DNA of 64,000 bases, taken from NCBI RefSeq assembly GCF_013822155.1, contig NZ_PNJW01000007.1, positions 18,519 to 82,518 of the forward strand, written 5' to 3'. The translations under genes were made by a program, and so were the position numbers. The first letter of the stretch is position 1. Each line of letters starts with the position of its first letter. Below, one piece after another: positions 42,435-50,057 of this stretch. Under the pieces are notes generated by a model. The model was not told the DNA's origin. It made no database searches and was given only the letters and a program-made list of their open reading frames with translations. Source of the DNA: Flavobacterium sp. GTDB lineage: Bacteria; Bacteroidota; Bacteroidia; Flavobacteriales; Flavobacteriaceae.

Positions 42435-43566
42435 TTCAAAAATTTGGCTTTCCTCGCCGCACATGGGCGGAAATGAGCAGAAATTTGTACAAGAAGCTTT
42501 TGATGCCAATTGGGTTGCCCCTTTAGGACCTAATGTGACCGGCTTTGAAGTTGATTTAGAGCAGTATATTCAAGCCGATAAATTTGTGGCGGCTTTGAGT
42601 TCGGGAACAGCGGCGTTGCATTTAGGGTTGGTATTGTTAGGCGTGAAACCCGGTGATGAGGTGATTTGTCAAAGTATGACTTTTTCAGCTTCGGCTAATC
42701 CTATAGCTTATTTAGGAGCAACTCCGGTATTTATTGACAGTGAGTCGGAGACGTGGAATATGTGTCCGATTGCCCTAGAAACCGCTATTCAAGATAGGAT
42801 TGCCAAAGGCAAAAAGCCTAAAGCCATTATTGCCGTTCATTTATATGGCATGCCTTATCAAGTGGATGAAATCAATGCCATTGCTTCCACGTATGGCATT
42901 CCGGTTTTAGAGGATAGTGCAGAAGCATTGGGCAGCACTTATAAAGGTCGAAAATGTGGCACTTTTGGAACGCTTGGGGTTTTATCCTTTAACGGAAACA
43001 AAATTATTACCACTTCCGGTGGTGGAGCCTTAGTTGCCCCTGATAAAGTTTTAAAAGATAAAGCGGTTTTTTTGGCTACCCAAGCCCGTGATAACGCCCC
43101 TCATTATCAACATAGTGAAATTGGGTACAATTATCGTTTGAGTAATATTTGTGCCGGAATCGGAAGAGGTCAAATGGAAGTGCTGGATGACCACATTGCT
43201 TTACGCAGAAAAATGCATGCTTTTTATGTTGATCTTTTTGCTGATATTCCCGGGGTTACGGTGTTTTCTGAACCCAATGATACTTATTTTTCCAATCATT
43301 GGTTGACTGCTATTTTACTTAATCCTGCTTTGACCAATGGGGTTACGCGAGAAACTTTACGCTTAGCCATGGAAGCTCAAAACATTGAATGTAGGCCTTT
43401 GTGGAAACCGATGCATTTGCAACCTATTTTTGAACAGTATCCCTATTATGGCGGAACCGTATCGGAAACTTTGTTCAACGATGGTTTATGTCTTCCGTCC
43501 GGTTCTAATTTAACGGATGCGGAACGAAATAGGATTACTGATTTGGTGCGGGAGGTTTTTAAGTAG
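42427..43566 (+). CDS. PglE-like DegT/DnrJ/EryC1/StrS aminotransferase
   Basis: This 379-residue PLP enzyme has LSSGTAALHLGLVLLGVKPGDEVICQSMTFSASANPI, EDSAEALGSTYKGRKCGTFG, and the PLP-lysine motif SFNGNKIITTSGGGALV. The C-terminal SNHWLTAILL and CLPSGSNLTD are also typical. It probably converts UDP-4-keto-6-deoxy-GlcNAc to the 4-amino sugar. The substrate would be supplied by the dehydratase at 43756. It overlaps the acetyltransferase gene by 8 bp. Confidence 0.93.
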   Translation: MNNSKIWLSSPHMGGNEQKFVQEAFDANWVAPLGPNVTGFEVDLEQYIQADKFVAALSSGTAALHLGLVLLGVKPGDEVICQSMTFSASANPIAYLGATPVFIDSESETWNMCPIALETAIQDRIAKGKKPKAIIAVHLYGMPYQVDEINAIASTYGIPVLEDSAEALGSTYKGRKCGTFGTLGVLSFNGNKIITTSGGGALVAPDKVLKDKAVFLATQARDNAPHYQHSEIGYNYRLSNICAGIGRGQMEVLDDHIALRRKMHAFYVDLFADIPGVTVFSEPNDTYFSNHWLTAILLNPALTNGVTRETLRLAMEAQNIECRPLWKPMHLQPIFEQYPYYGGTVSETLFNDGLCLPSGSNLTDAERNRITDLVREVFK

Positions 43567-43592
43567 GAGGTGAATGTAGAGAATAGAAGAAA

Positions 43593-43712
43593 GATAATTG
43601 ATAATTGAAAATTGATAATTGAGGAATGAGATTATTTTTTTAAATTCTTTATTTCTGTATGATTAAATTAAGATTTGATTAAAAATTAAGATTTTATTAA
43701 GATTTTAAAAAA
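43593..43712 (+). repeat. Short iterated repeats upstream of the pglF-like gene
   Basis: At 43593-43622 ATTGATAATTGA-type units recur, a common low-complexity pattern in such genomes. At 43668, 43686 and 43697 the 9-mer TTAAGATTT occurs three times within 40 bp, 27-55 bp upstream of the -7 element at 43732. The second group may be a regulatory site. Confidence 0.4.
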
Positions 43713-43731
43713 AATACTTATTTTTACATGT

Positions 43732-43739
43732 TACTTTTG
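43732..43739 (+). promoter_or_regulatory. -7 element of the pglF-like gene
   Basis: TACTTTTG is a full TAnnTTTG match, 16 bp before the TTG start codon at 43756. No TTG at -33 was identified; instead the upstream DNA is A/T-rich with the TTAAGATTT repeats. Confidence 0.5.
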
Positions 43740-43755
43740 TTTATAAAAAAGAATT

Positions 43756-45717
43756 TTGAAAAAAAAGACTACCATACTTGAAGATGTTTTAAATTATTTC
43801 GCTCAATTGCGATTGCGTTTTAATTTTAAAAATTTAGGGTATTTGCCTAGGTGGGTAGTATTATTACTCGACTCTTCTATTGTTCTTTTTTCAGGTATTA
43901 TTACGTTTATACTCCTTAGTGGTATTAAATTTCATTATATTGAAGAAGAGAATATTTTTATTGCTATACCCCTATATTTAGGTGTCAATATTTTCTATTT
44001 TTGGATATTCAGAACCTATTCCGGTATCATTCGCCATTCTTCTTATATCGATGCCTTAAAATTGTTTTTTTCCCAATTTGCTACTCTAGGTACTTTTGTG
44101 ATTATCAATTTTATCTTTGTGTTGAACGGTTGGGATAAAATCTATTTGAATACCGGTATTTTTATACATGCTGTTTTGTCTTTTAGTTTTTTGTTTTTTT
44201 ATCGCGTTGTAGTTAAACAGGTTTTTGAAAAATATTTTACTATTACTGCAGAGGAACCTAAAACGACCGCCTTAATTTATGGAACGGATGCCAATGCCAT
44301 TGCTGTTGCCAATGCTTTAAAATCAGAAGTTCCCAAACGATTTAAATTAATTGGTTTTATCGATAAGAAGAATCAAAATAATACGAAACGAATATTAGAC
44401 TTACCTATTCTTCAGTTTAAAAGGCGAGTACCTGTTTTGATGCGGCTTAATAAAGCCGATGCTTTAATTATAGCTGACAAAAGTTTAACCAAGGAAGAAC
44501 GTTCACAATTGGTAGATGAATGTATCGATTTTAATTATAAAGTATTTACTATTCCCTTAGTAACCGACTGGGAAAATGAAAAAGAAATTTCTAAGAACAT
44601 TAAGAATTTTGAAATTCAAGATTTATTAGAGCGAAAGCCCATTGTTTTGGATACCCGTATTATTTCGTCTCAACTACGTGGGAAAACAGTTATGATAACC
44701 GGAGCTGCCGGTTCTATTGGTAGTGAAATTGTTCGTCAGGTATTAGGTTTTGAACCCAAATCCATTATTCTATTAGATCAAGCTGAGACCCCTTTGCATA
44801 GTTTGACCCTTGAAATTGATGCAATGAATTATAACTATCCCATTAAAAGTTTAGTAGGGGATATTCGAAATTATGAATTTTTAGAAAATAAATTCAAATT
44901 ATACAAACCCCAAGTCGTTTATCATGCGGCAGCCTATAAGCATGTTCCCTTGATGGAAGAAAATCCTGCACAAGCGGTTTATACGAATGTTATGGGGACT
45001 AAAAACGTAGCTGAGTTATCTTGCAAATATAAAGTTGAGCGGTTTGTTATGATTTCTACCGACAAGGCCGTTAATCCGAGTAGTGTCATGGGAGCCAGCA
45101 AACGAATTGCAGAGATGTATGTTCAATCCTTACATTTTAAACAAAACAGAGTAAAGGCTGAAAGCCATACTAAATTTATTACCACCCGTTTTGGGAACGT
45201 ATTGGGTTCCAACGGATCTGTTGTGCCCCTTTTTACAAAACAAATTCAGGAAGGCGGGCCTATTACGATTACTCATCCGGAAATCATTCGTTATTTCATG
45301 ACTATACCCGAGGCTTGTCAGTTGGTTTTAGAAGCCGGAGCTATGGGTAAAGGAGGGGAGATTTTCATTTTTGATATGGGCGATCCTGTTAAAATTATAG
45401 ATTTAGCTAAAAAAATGATTCGATTAGCCGGTTATACGCCAGATAAAGAGATTAAAATTAAGATTGTTGGTTTGCGACCCGGCGAAAAATTATATGAAGA
45501 GTTATTGAATGATTCAGCTAAAAATTTAGCTACTCATCATGAAAAAATCATGATAGCTGAAGAAATTTGTGATGAGTTTGAGGTAGTGAGTGATTTAATA
45601 GAAGATTTAATTATCAGTGCTCACGTGAAATCAAAAGACGTACTAGTTTCAAAGATGAAAAAAATTGTTCCTGAATTTAAGAGTATGAATTCCGTTTTTC
45701 AAGAGTTGGATTCTTAA
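43756..45717 (+). CDS. PglF/WbpM/CapD-type membrane UDP-sugar 4,6-dehydratase
   Basis: This 653-residue protein has four N-terminal membrane helices (VVLLLDSSIVLFSGIITFILL onward). A CoA-binding-like domain (LIYGTDANAIAVANAL) is followed by the catalytic SDR domain from about residue 313 (ITGAAGSIGSEIVRQVL). It has YHAAAYKHVPLMEENP, STDKAVNPSSVMGASKRIAEM, TTRFGNVLGSNGSVVPLF and GLRPGEKLYEELL. This long form converts UDP-GlcNAc to UDP-4-keto-6-deoxy-GlcNAc, the first bacillosamine or FucNAc step. The start is TTG (43756). It has its own promoter and completes the C-D-E-F set with the preceding operon. Confidence 0.94.
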   Translation: MKKKTTILEDVLNYFAQLRLRFNFKNLGYLPRWVVLLLDSSIVLFSGIITFILLSGIKFHYIEEENIFIAIPLYLGVNIFYFWIFRTYSGIIRHSSYIDALKLFFSQFATLGTFVIINFIFVLNGWDKIYLNTGIFIHAVLSFSFLFFYRVVVKQVFEKYFTITAEEPKTTALIYGTDANAIAVANALKSEVPKRFKLIGFIDKKNQNNTKRILDLPILQFKRRVPVLMRLNKADALIIADKSLTKEERSQLVDECIDFNYKVFTIPLVTDWENEKEISKNIKNFEIQDLLERKPIVLDTRIISSQLRGKTVMITGAAGSIGSEIVRQVLGFEPKSIILLDQAETPLHSLTLEIDAMNYNYPIKSLVGDIRNYEFLENKFKLYKPQVVYHAAAYKHVPLMEENPAQAVYTNVMGTKNVAELSCKYKVERFVMISTDKAVNPSSVMGASKRIAEMYVQSLHFKQNRVKAESHTKFITTRFGNVLGSNGSVVPLFTKQIQEGGPITITHPEIIRYFMTIPEACQLVLEAGAMGKGGEIFIFDMGDPVKIIDLAKKMIRLAGYTPDKEIKIKIVGLRPGEKLYEELLNDSAKNLATHHEKIMIAEEICDEFEVVSDLIEDLIISAHVKSKDVLVSKMKKIVPEFKSMNSVFQELDS

Positions 45718-45758
45718 ATAATTTACTGTCACACCACTAGGCTTACGATTAATAAACT

Positions 45759-45766
45759 TATATTTG
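45759..45766 (+). promoter_or_regulatory. -7 element of the second wza-wzc pair
   Basis: TATATTTG matches TAnnTTTG and lies 17 bp before the ATG at 45784. The -33 region has TTA rather than TTG and at an unusual distance. Confidence 0.5.
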
Positions 45767-45783
45767 CACCAAATCAGCATTCT

Positions 45784-46551
45784 ATGTCCATGAAAAAAAT
45801 TTCTTTTTTATATTTTATACTTTCCGCTTTTTTATTCACTTCTTGTGTTTCCAAAAAAAAGGTGATATACTTTCAGGAAATTGACACTGCCTCAACCGAG
45901 AACAAATCAAACTATGAGCCCGTTATCAAAACGGATGATGTTTTGTATATCAATGTTACCACTTTAGACCCTAAAGCTTCACAACCCTTCAATATAGGTA
46001 ATTCAGAAGCAGGAACAGCGACTAATGCCATGCAAATGGAACGATCAACGTATTTAGTAGATAATGCCGGAACTATTCAATTTCCTGTTCTTGGTAACTT
46101 AAAAGTAAGTGGATTAAACAAAAATCAAGTTAAAGAAATGTTGTATACCAAAATTTCTGAGTATGCAAAAGATCCTGTGATTAATTTAAGAATTGTAAAC
46201 TATAAAGTTTCAGTCTTGGGAGAAGTTGCTGATCCGGGGAGTTATACTATTTCGAGTGACCGAATTACTATTCCAGAAGCTTTAGCTTTAGCCGGTGATA
46301 TGACTTTGTTTGGCAGACGGGAAAATGTGCTCTTGATACGCGAAACAGAAGGTGTAAAAACGACTGTCCGGATTAATATGACAGATCCTAATGTGCTTAA
46401 TTCCCCTTATTACTATCTTACTCAAAACGATGTTTTATATGTGGAACCCAATAAACGTAAAATTGATTCCACGGCCATTGGACCTAATATCTTAGCAGCA
46501 ATTTCTGTACTTGGGTTTGCTTTGACTACTATAATACTATTAACTCAGTAA
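45784..46551 (+). CDS. Wza-like polysaccharide export outer-membrane lipoprotein (second copy)
   Basis: This 255-residue protein could also start at the second ATG (45790), which would give the more usual MKK start. The lipoprotein signal is KKISFLYFILSAFLFTSC, acylated on Cys. The Poly_export domain follows (YEPVIKTDDVLYINVTTLDPKASQPF, VDNAGTIQFPVLGNLKV), then a SLBB domain (YKVSVLGEVADPGSYTISSDRITIPEALALAGDM). A hydrophobic C-terminal helix (ILAAISVLGFALTTIILL) ends it. It is a paralogue of the lipoprotein at 13530. It is translationally close to its Wzc partner (4-bp gap). Confidence 0.93.
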   Translation: MSMKKISFLYFILSAFLFTSCVSKKKVIYFQEIDTASTENKSNYEPVIKTDDVLYINVTTLDPKASQPFNIGNSEAGTATNAMQMERSTYLVDNAGTIQFPVLGNLKVSGLNKNQVKEMLYTKISEYAKDPVINLRIVNYKVSVLGEVADPGSYTISSDRITIPEALALAGDMTLFGRRENVLLIRETEGVKTTVRINMTDPNVLNSPYYYLTQNDVLYVEPNKRKIDSTAIGPNILAAISVLGFALTTIILLTQ

Positions 46552-46555
46552 AACA

Positions 46556-48946
46556 ATGCAAAATTCGTTTATCAATACTACCGAAGAAGTAGATTCTAAA
46601 ATTAATTTAACCGAACAGTTATTTAAATATTTACGGAATTGGAAATGGTTTGTGTTAAGTGTTTTCGTCGCTATGTCGATTGCTTACATATACTTACGTT
46701 ATCAGATGCCTCAGTATGGTTTAACCACTACTATCTTGATAAAAGATGACAAAAAAGGTACAGCTACAGAACTAGACGCCTTTAGTGATTTAGGGATATT
46801 GGGTGTAAAACGAAGTAATTTAGAAAACGAAATTGAGATGTTTCGTTCTCGATTATTATCACAAAGTACTGTTAAAGAATTAAAATTCAATGTTTCGTAT
46901 TATGCTGAAGGAAGGATTTTAACCCCTGAGCTTTATACTGAATCACCCATTGAGTTGGTTTTTGAAAATGATAAATCTATCGAAAATAAGTGGGGATTAT
47001 TTTATTTTAAATTCCTGAAAGATAACTCTTTTGAACTTCAGTATAATGAGCAATCTATCGGTAAAGAACATGCTTTTGGAGAAACCATTTCTACTTCATT
47101 AGGTAATATCATTATTAAACGTAATGAAAAGGTAGCTATTAATCCCAATACCATAATCATTAAAATTACCCCTTTGATGACTGCTGCTATTTCTTATAAA
47201 AACATGTTAACGGTAGCTCCAGTAGGTGAAAAGACCAGTATTATTCAACTTTCTGTAGTAGATCCATTGCCTTCGAAAGGAATGGATTACCTCAATATGT
47301 TGGTCATTAAATTTAATGAAGATGCTTTAAATGATAAGAATTTAGTAGCTAAAAATACACAAGATTTTATTGATGAACGATTAAATATCATTACCGGTGA
47401 ATTAGATACCGTTGAACGCAGTGCCGAGCGATTTAAAAAAGAAAATCGATTAACTGACTTAGTAACCGATGCCGGATTAAATCTTACTACTTCTTCCGAA
47501 TATGAAAAGGCATTAGCCAATAACGGTAAAGAATTAATGGTCGTAGAATTTATGTTGAATTCCATTAAGAATTCGGGTATTGATCAAACTATTCCGGAGA
47601 ATATAATTCCTACGGAAAATGCATCCACCTCATTGATTAATCAGTACAATGTTATGGTATTAGAGCGAAACCGCTTGTTGAAAAGCACTTCGGCCAATCA
47701 CCCTAATGTGCTTAATTATAATCAGCAAATCACGGCACTAAAAGGCACCATACAACAGAGTCTCAGAAATGTACAAAGTTCCTTGACCATTGCCAAAAAA
47801 CAGTTGCTTCAGCAAGAATCAAAATTTAACAGTAAAGTTTCACAAGTTCCTACGCTTGACAGAAAATATAGAAATATTGAACGACAACAAAACATTAAGG
47901 AAGCTTTATATTTATATTTAAGACAAAAACAAGAAGAAACTGCCATTACTATGGCCGTTACTTCCCCTAAGGCAAAAGTGATTGATTCTGCTTATTCTAT
48001 TGGTGTCGTTTCACCAAATACCAGAAACATTTACCTGATTGCTTTGTTATTAGGGTTGTTAATACCTTTTTCTGTTATTTATTTAATACAGTTGTTGGAC
48101 ACTAAAATACACTCCCGTCATGATTTAGAAAAGTATTTGAAATTACCTTTCTTAGGCGATATTCCTTTATCTGAAACCAGTGATGAGATTATGACTTCGG
48201 AAAGTAGGTCGAGTACAGCTGAATCTTTTAGGATTTTGTTGACCAACTTGGATTTTATGTTGGCTACCACCGACAAAGAACAAGCCAAAACAATATTTAT
48301 CACTTCTACCATTCCAAAAGAAGGAAAGACTTTTGTGGCTGTTAATATTGCCAGTACACTATCTTTATATGGTAAGAAAGTACTTTTGATAGGGATGGAC
48401 TTGAGACACCCTAAAATCATGGAGTATATCAAAATTAAATCGAATGTCGGTTTAAGTAATTATCTTTCCAATGATAAATTAAAAATTGAAGATATCGTTT
48501 ATCGTCAAGAAGGACATAAAGATTTTTGGGTCATGCCATCCGGAGTTATTCCTCCAAACCCTGCTGAATTATTGAATAGTACTAAAATTAGTGACCTTTT
48601 CGATGAATTGAAAAAGCAATACGATTATATTGTTGTGGATACAGCTCCGGTTAGTTTGGTAACAGACACACTGTTGGTTAGTAAATTTGCTGATGTGTTC
48701 GTGTATGTTGTTCGGGCTAATTACCTGAAAAAACACTCCTTGATTATTCCTAAATCATTGCACAAAGAGAATAAATTACCCAATATGGCCATGATTTTGA
48801 ATGGTACGGATCCTTCTAAAACTTATGGTTATGGGTACGGGTACGGCTATGGGTATGGGTACGGCTATGGGTATGGGTATGGAGCAGATTCAGAACCAGA
48901 AGAATTGCCTTGGCACAAAAAAATATTACAAAAGAAATCGAAATAA
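46556..48946 (+). CDS. Wzc-like polysaccharide co-polymerase / tyrosine autokinase (second copy)
   Basis: This 796-residue protein has TM1 at about 31-50 (WKWFVLSVFVAMSIAYIYL), a long periplasmic coiled-coil region with a GNVR-type end (QVPTLDRKYRNIERQQNIKEALYLYLRQKQEE), and TM2 at about 494-515. The BY-kinase domain has Walker A (STIPKEGKT, ~584), Walker A' (VLLIGMDLRHPK) and Walker B (IVVDTAPVS, ~695). The Gly-Tyr tail lies at about 757-778. It ends in the same tail type as the kinase at 14332. The convergent phosphatase gene overlaps its 3' end by 21 bp. Confidence 0.95.
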   Translation: MQNSFINTTEEVDSKINLTEQLFKYLRNWKWFVLSVFVAMSIAYIYLRYQMPQYGLTTTILIKDDKKGTATELDAFSDLGILGVKRSNLENEIEMFRSRLLSQSTVKELKFNVSYYAEGRILTPELYTESPIELVFENDKSIENKWGLFYFKFLKDNSFELQYNEQSIGKEHAFGETISTSLGNIIIKRNEKVAINPNTIIIKITPLMTAAISYKNMLTVAPVGEKTSIIQLSVVDPLPSKGMDYLNMLVIKFNEDALNDKNLVAKNTQDFIDERLNIITGELDTVERSAERFKKENRLTDLVTDAGLNLTTSSEYEKALANNGKELMVVEFMLNSIKNSGIDQTIPENIIPTENASTSLINQYNVMVLERNRLLKSTSANHPNVLNYNQQITALKGTIQQSLRNVQSSLTIAKKQLLQQESKFNSKVSQVPTLDRKYRNIERQQNIKEALYLYLRQKQEETAITMAVTSPKAKVIDSAYSIGVVSPNTRNIYLIALLLGLLIPFSVIYLIQLLDTKIHSRHDLEKYLKLPFLGDIPLSETSDEIMTSESRSSTAESFRILLTNLDFMLATTDKEQAKTIFITSTIPKEGKTFVAVNIASTLSLYGKKVLLIGMDLRHPKIMEYIKIKSNVGLSNYLSNDKLKIEDIVYRQEGHKDFWVMPSGVIPPNPAELLNSTKISDLFDELKKQYDYIVVDTAPVSLVTDTLLVSKFADVFVYVVRANYLKKHSLIIPKSLHKENKLPNMAMILNGTDPSKTYGYGYGYGYGYGYGYGYGYGADSEPEELPWHKKILQKKSK

Positions 48947-49669
48947 CTGATTGTTCTGAATGGCCTCTTTTAAAGGGGCTATTTCTTTTATGATGATATT
49001 TCCGGAAAAAGCATCCAAGTGTTTTTGGTGGTGTACATCAGAGCCTACAAAGTCAATCATTCCTTTTTTTAATAGTTTATCTACTATTTTAGCAACCCCT
49101 TCTCCGTAGTATCCGACAGACGAGAGCAAGTTCATTTGGAATAAACAACCTGCTTTTTTAAGTTTTTCATATTCACTCACATTGTTATGATAAAACAAAT
49201 ATCGTTCCGGATGAGCTAAAACTGGAATATATCCTGCCAGTTGGGTTTCATATATCAAATCGACTAATTGCATGGGTGGATTCAGGTAAGACATCTCCAC
49301 CAAGACATAATTGTCTTTCAGTGTCAGTAGTTTTTCTTTTTGTAAAAGTTCTGAAAAGGAAGTGTCCAACATGTATTCTGCGGCAGCTTTGAATGGTATT
49401 TCCTGGTTATTACTTGACAGCGATTCTATCACTGCAATTTCTCCCTGTTGAATAATTTCACGGCTGTTGTTCCATACATTTTGGATGATGTGCGGCGTTG
49501 TAATGAATTGATCAAAGCCTAACGCTTTTAAGCTTCCGATCATACCTAACGTACTTTCCATGCTTTTTGACCCATCATCTATTCCAGGAATTAAATGGGA
49601 ATGTATATCCACGAAATTATCAGGAATTAATTCTTTGAGCTTTGTTTTTTTTTTGGAAAAGAAAATCAA
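48926..49669 (-). CDS. CpsB/YwqE-type tyrosine-protein phosphatase (PHP family)
   Basis: This 247-residue metal-dependent phosphatase of the PHP superfamily has the first metal motif FVDIHSHLIPGIDDGSKSME. It also has FITTPHIIQNVW, EMSYLNPPMQLVDLIYE, PVLAHPERYLFYHNN and FVGSDVHHQKHLDAF, all metal-ligand regions. It should dephosphorylate the tyrosine tail of the convergent Wzc-like kinase, as CpsB/YwqE do. The apparent start is TTG at 49669. Its 3' end overlaps the kinase gene by 21 bp, so the antisense arrangement may couple their expression. Confidence 0.92.
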   Translation of the reverse strand: MIFFSKKKTKLKELIPDNFVDIHSHLIPGIDDGSKSMESTLGMIGSLKALGFDQFITTPHIIQNVWNNSREIIQQGEIAVIESLSSNNQEIPFKAAAEYMLDTSFSELLQKEKLLTLKDNYVLVEMSYLNPPMQLVDLIYETQLAGYIPVLAHPERYLFYHNNVSEYEKLKKAGCLFQMNLLSSVGYYGEGVAKIVDKLLKKGMIDFVGSDVHHQKHLDAFSGNIIIKEIAPLKEAIQNNQLFRFLL

Positions 49670-49696
49670 ACTAATTTGTATGAGAAATTATCAGGT

Positions 49697-49724
49697 ATAA
49701 AAAAACCCCTTGGAAGGGGTTAAC
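49697..49724 (-). terminator. Terminator of the small PID-CTERM-like gene
   Basis: On the minus strand a stem ACCCCTT / AAGGGGT with a minimal loop is followed by a run of seven T. It lies immediately after the stop codon of the gene at 49727-49936. Confidence 0.7.
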
Positions 49725-49726
49725 TA

Positions 49727-49936
49727 TTACGCTTTTTGTCTTTTTGTACTCAAGTAATAAAAGACAAATACTATTCCTACTAAAGCCAACCATATTAATT
49801 TTCCGTTAATTGGAGCGGCCGGTGGATCTCCACCCTCTAAACCACCTGTTCCGTCATCATCTCCAGGTTGAGCAAACAACATCACGTCAGATAATAAAAC
49901 AAAAGCGAGGATATAAATTTTATATAAATTTTTCAT
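49727..49936 (-). CDS. Small exported protein with PID-CTERM-like C-terminal sorting signal
   Basis: This 69-residue protein has a signal peptide (MKNLYKIYILAFVLLSDVMLFAQ) and a short acidic, Gly/Pro-rich linker (PGDDDGTGGLEGGDPPA). A tripartite C-terminus follows: the motif APINGKL, a hydrophobic helix (IWLALVGIVFVFYYL) and a basic end (STKRQKA). This is the layout of exosortase-type sorting signals and resembles the flavobacterial PID-CTERM group. A perfect -7 element, TATCTTTG, lies at 49964-49957 on this strand. It sits beside the kinase/phosphatase pair of the polysaccharide locus. The function is unknown. Confidence 0.75.
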   Translation of the reverse strand: MKNLYKIYILAFVLLSDVMLFAQPGDDDGTGGLEGGDPPAAPINGKLIWLALVGIVFVFYYLSTKRQKA

Positions 49937-49956
49937 ATTTCAAATTGAATCAGCGG

Positions 49957-49964
49957 CAAAGATA
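49957..49964 (-). promoter_or_regulatory. -7 element of the small PID-CTERM-like gene
   Basis: Minus-strand TATCTTTG is a full match to TAnnTTTG, 20 bp before the ATG at 49936. No matching -33 TTG was found. Confidence 0.45.
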
Positions 49965-50057
49965 GTAATCATTTTTAAAAATAAAAGTAAAAATCATACT
50001 TTTTAGCATATTTAATAGTAAAATAACACCTACAACGATTTATTTTTGAACCAGTTG

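Noticed and set aside
43593..43622. ATTGATAATTGA repeats as a regulatory operator.
   Set aside because: Similar A/T-rich iterations are generic in low-GC flavobacterial intergenic DNA, and they are more than 100 bp from the promoter.
48827..48884. Short-period repeats that could look like a small CRISPR or minisatellite.
   Set aside because: They are in frame and encode the Gly-Tyr tail of the tyrosine kinase, with no spacers.
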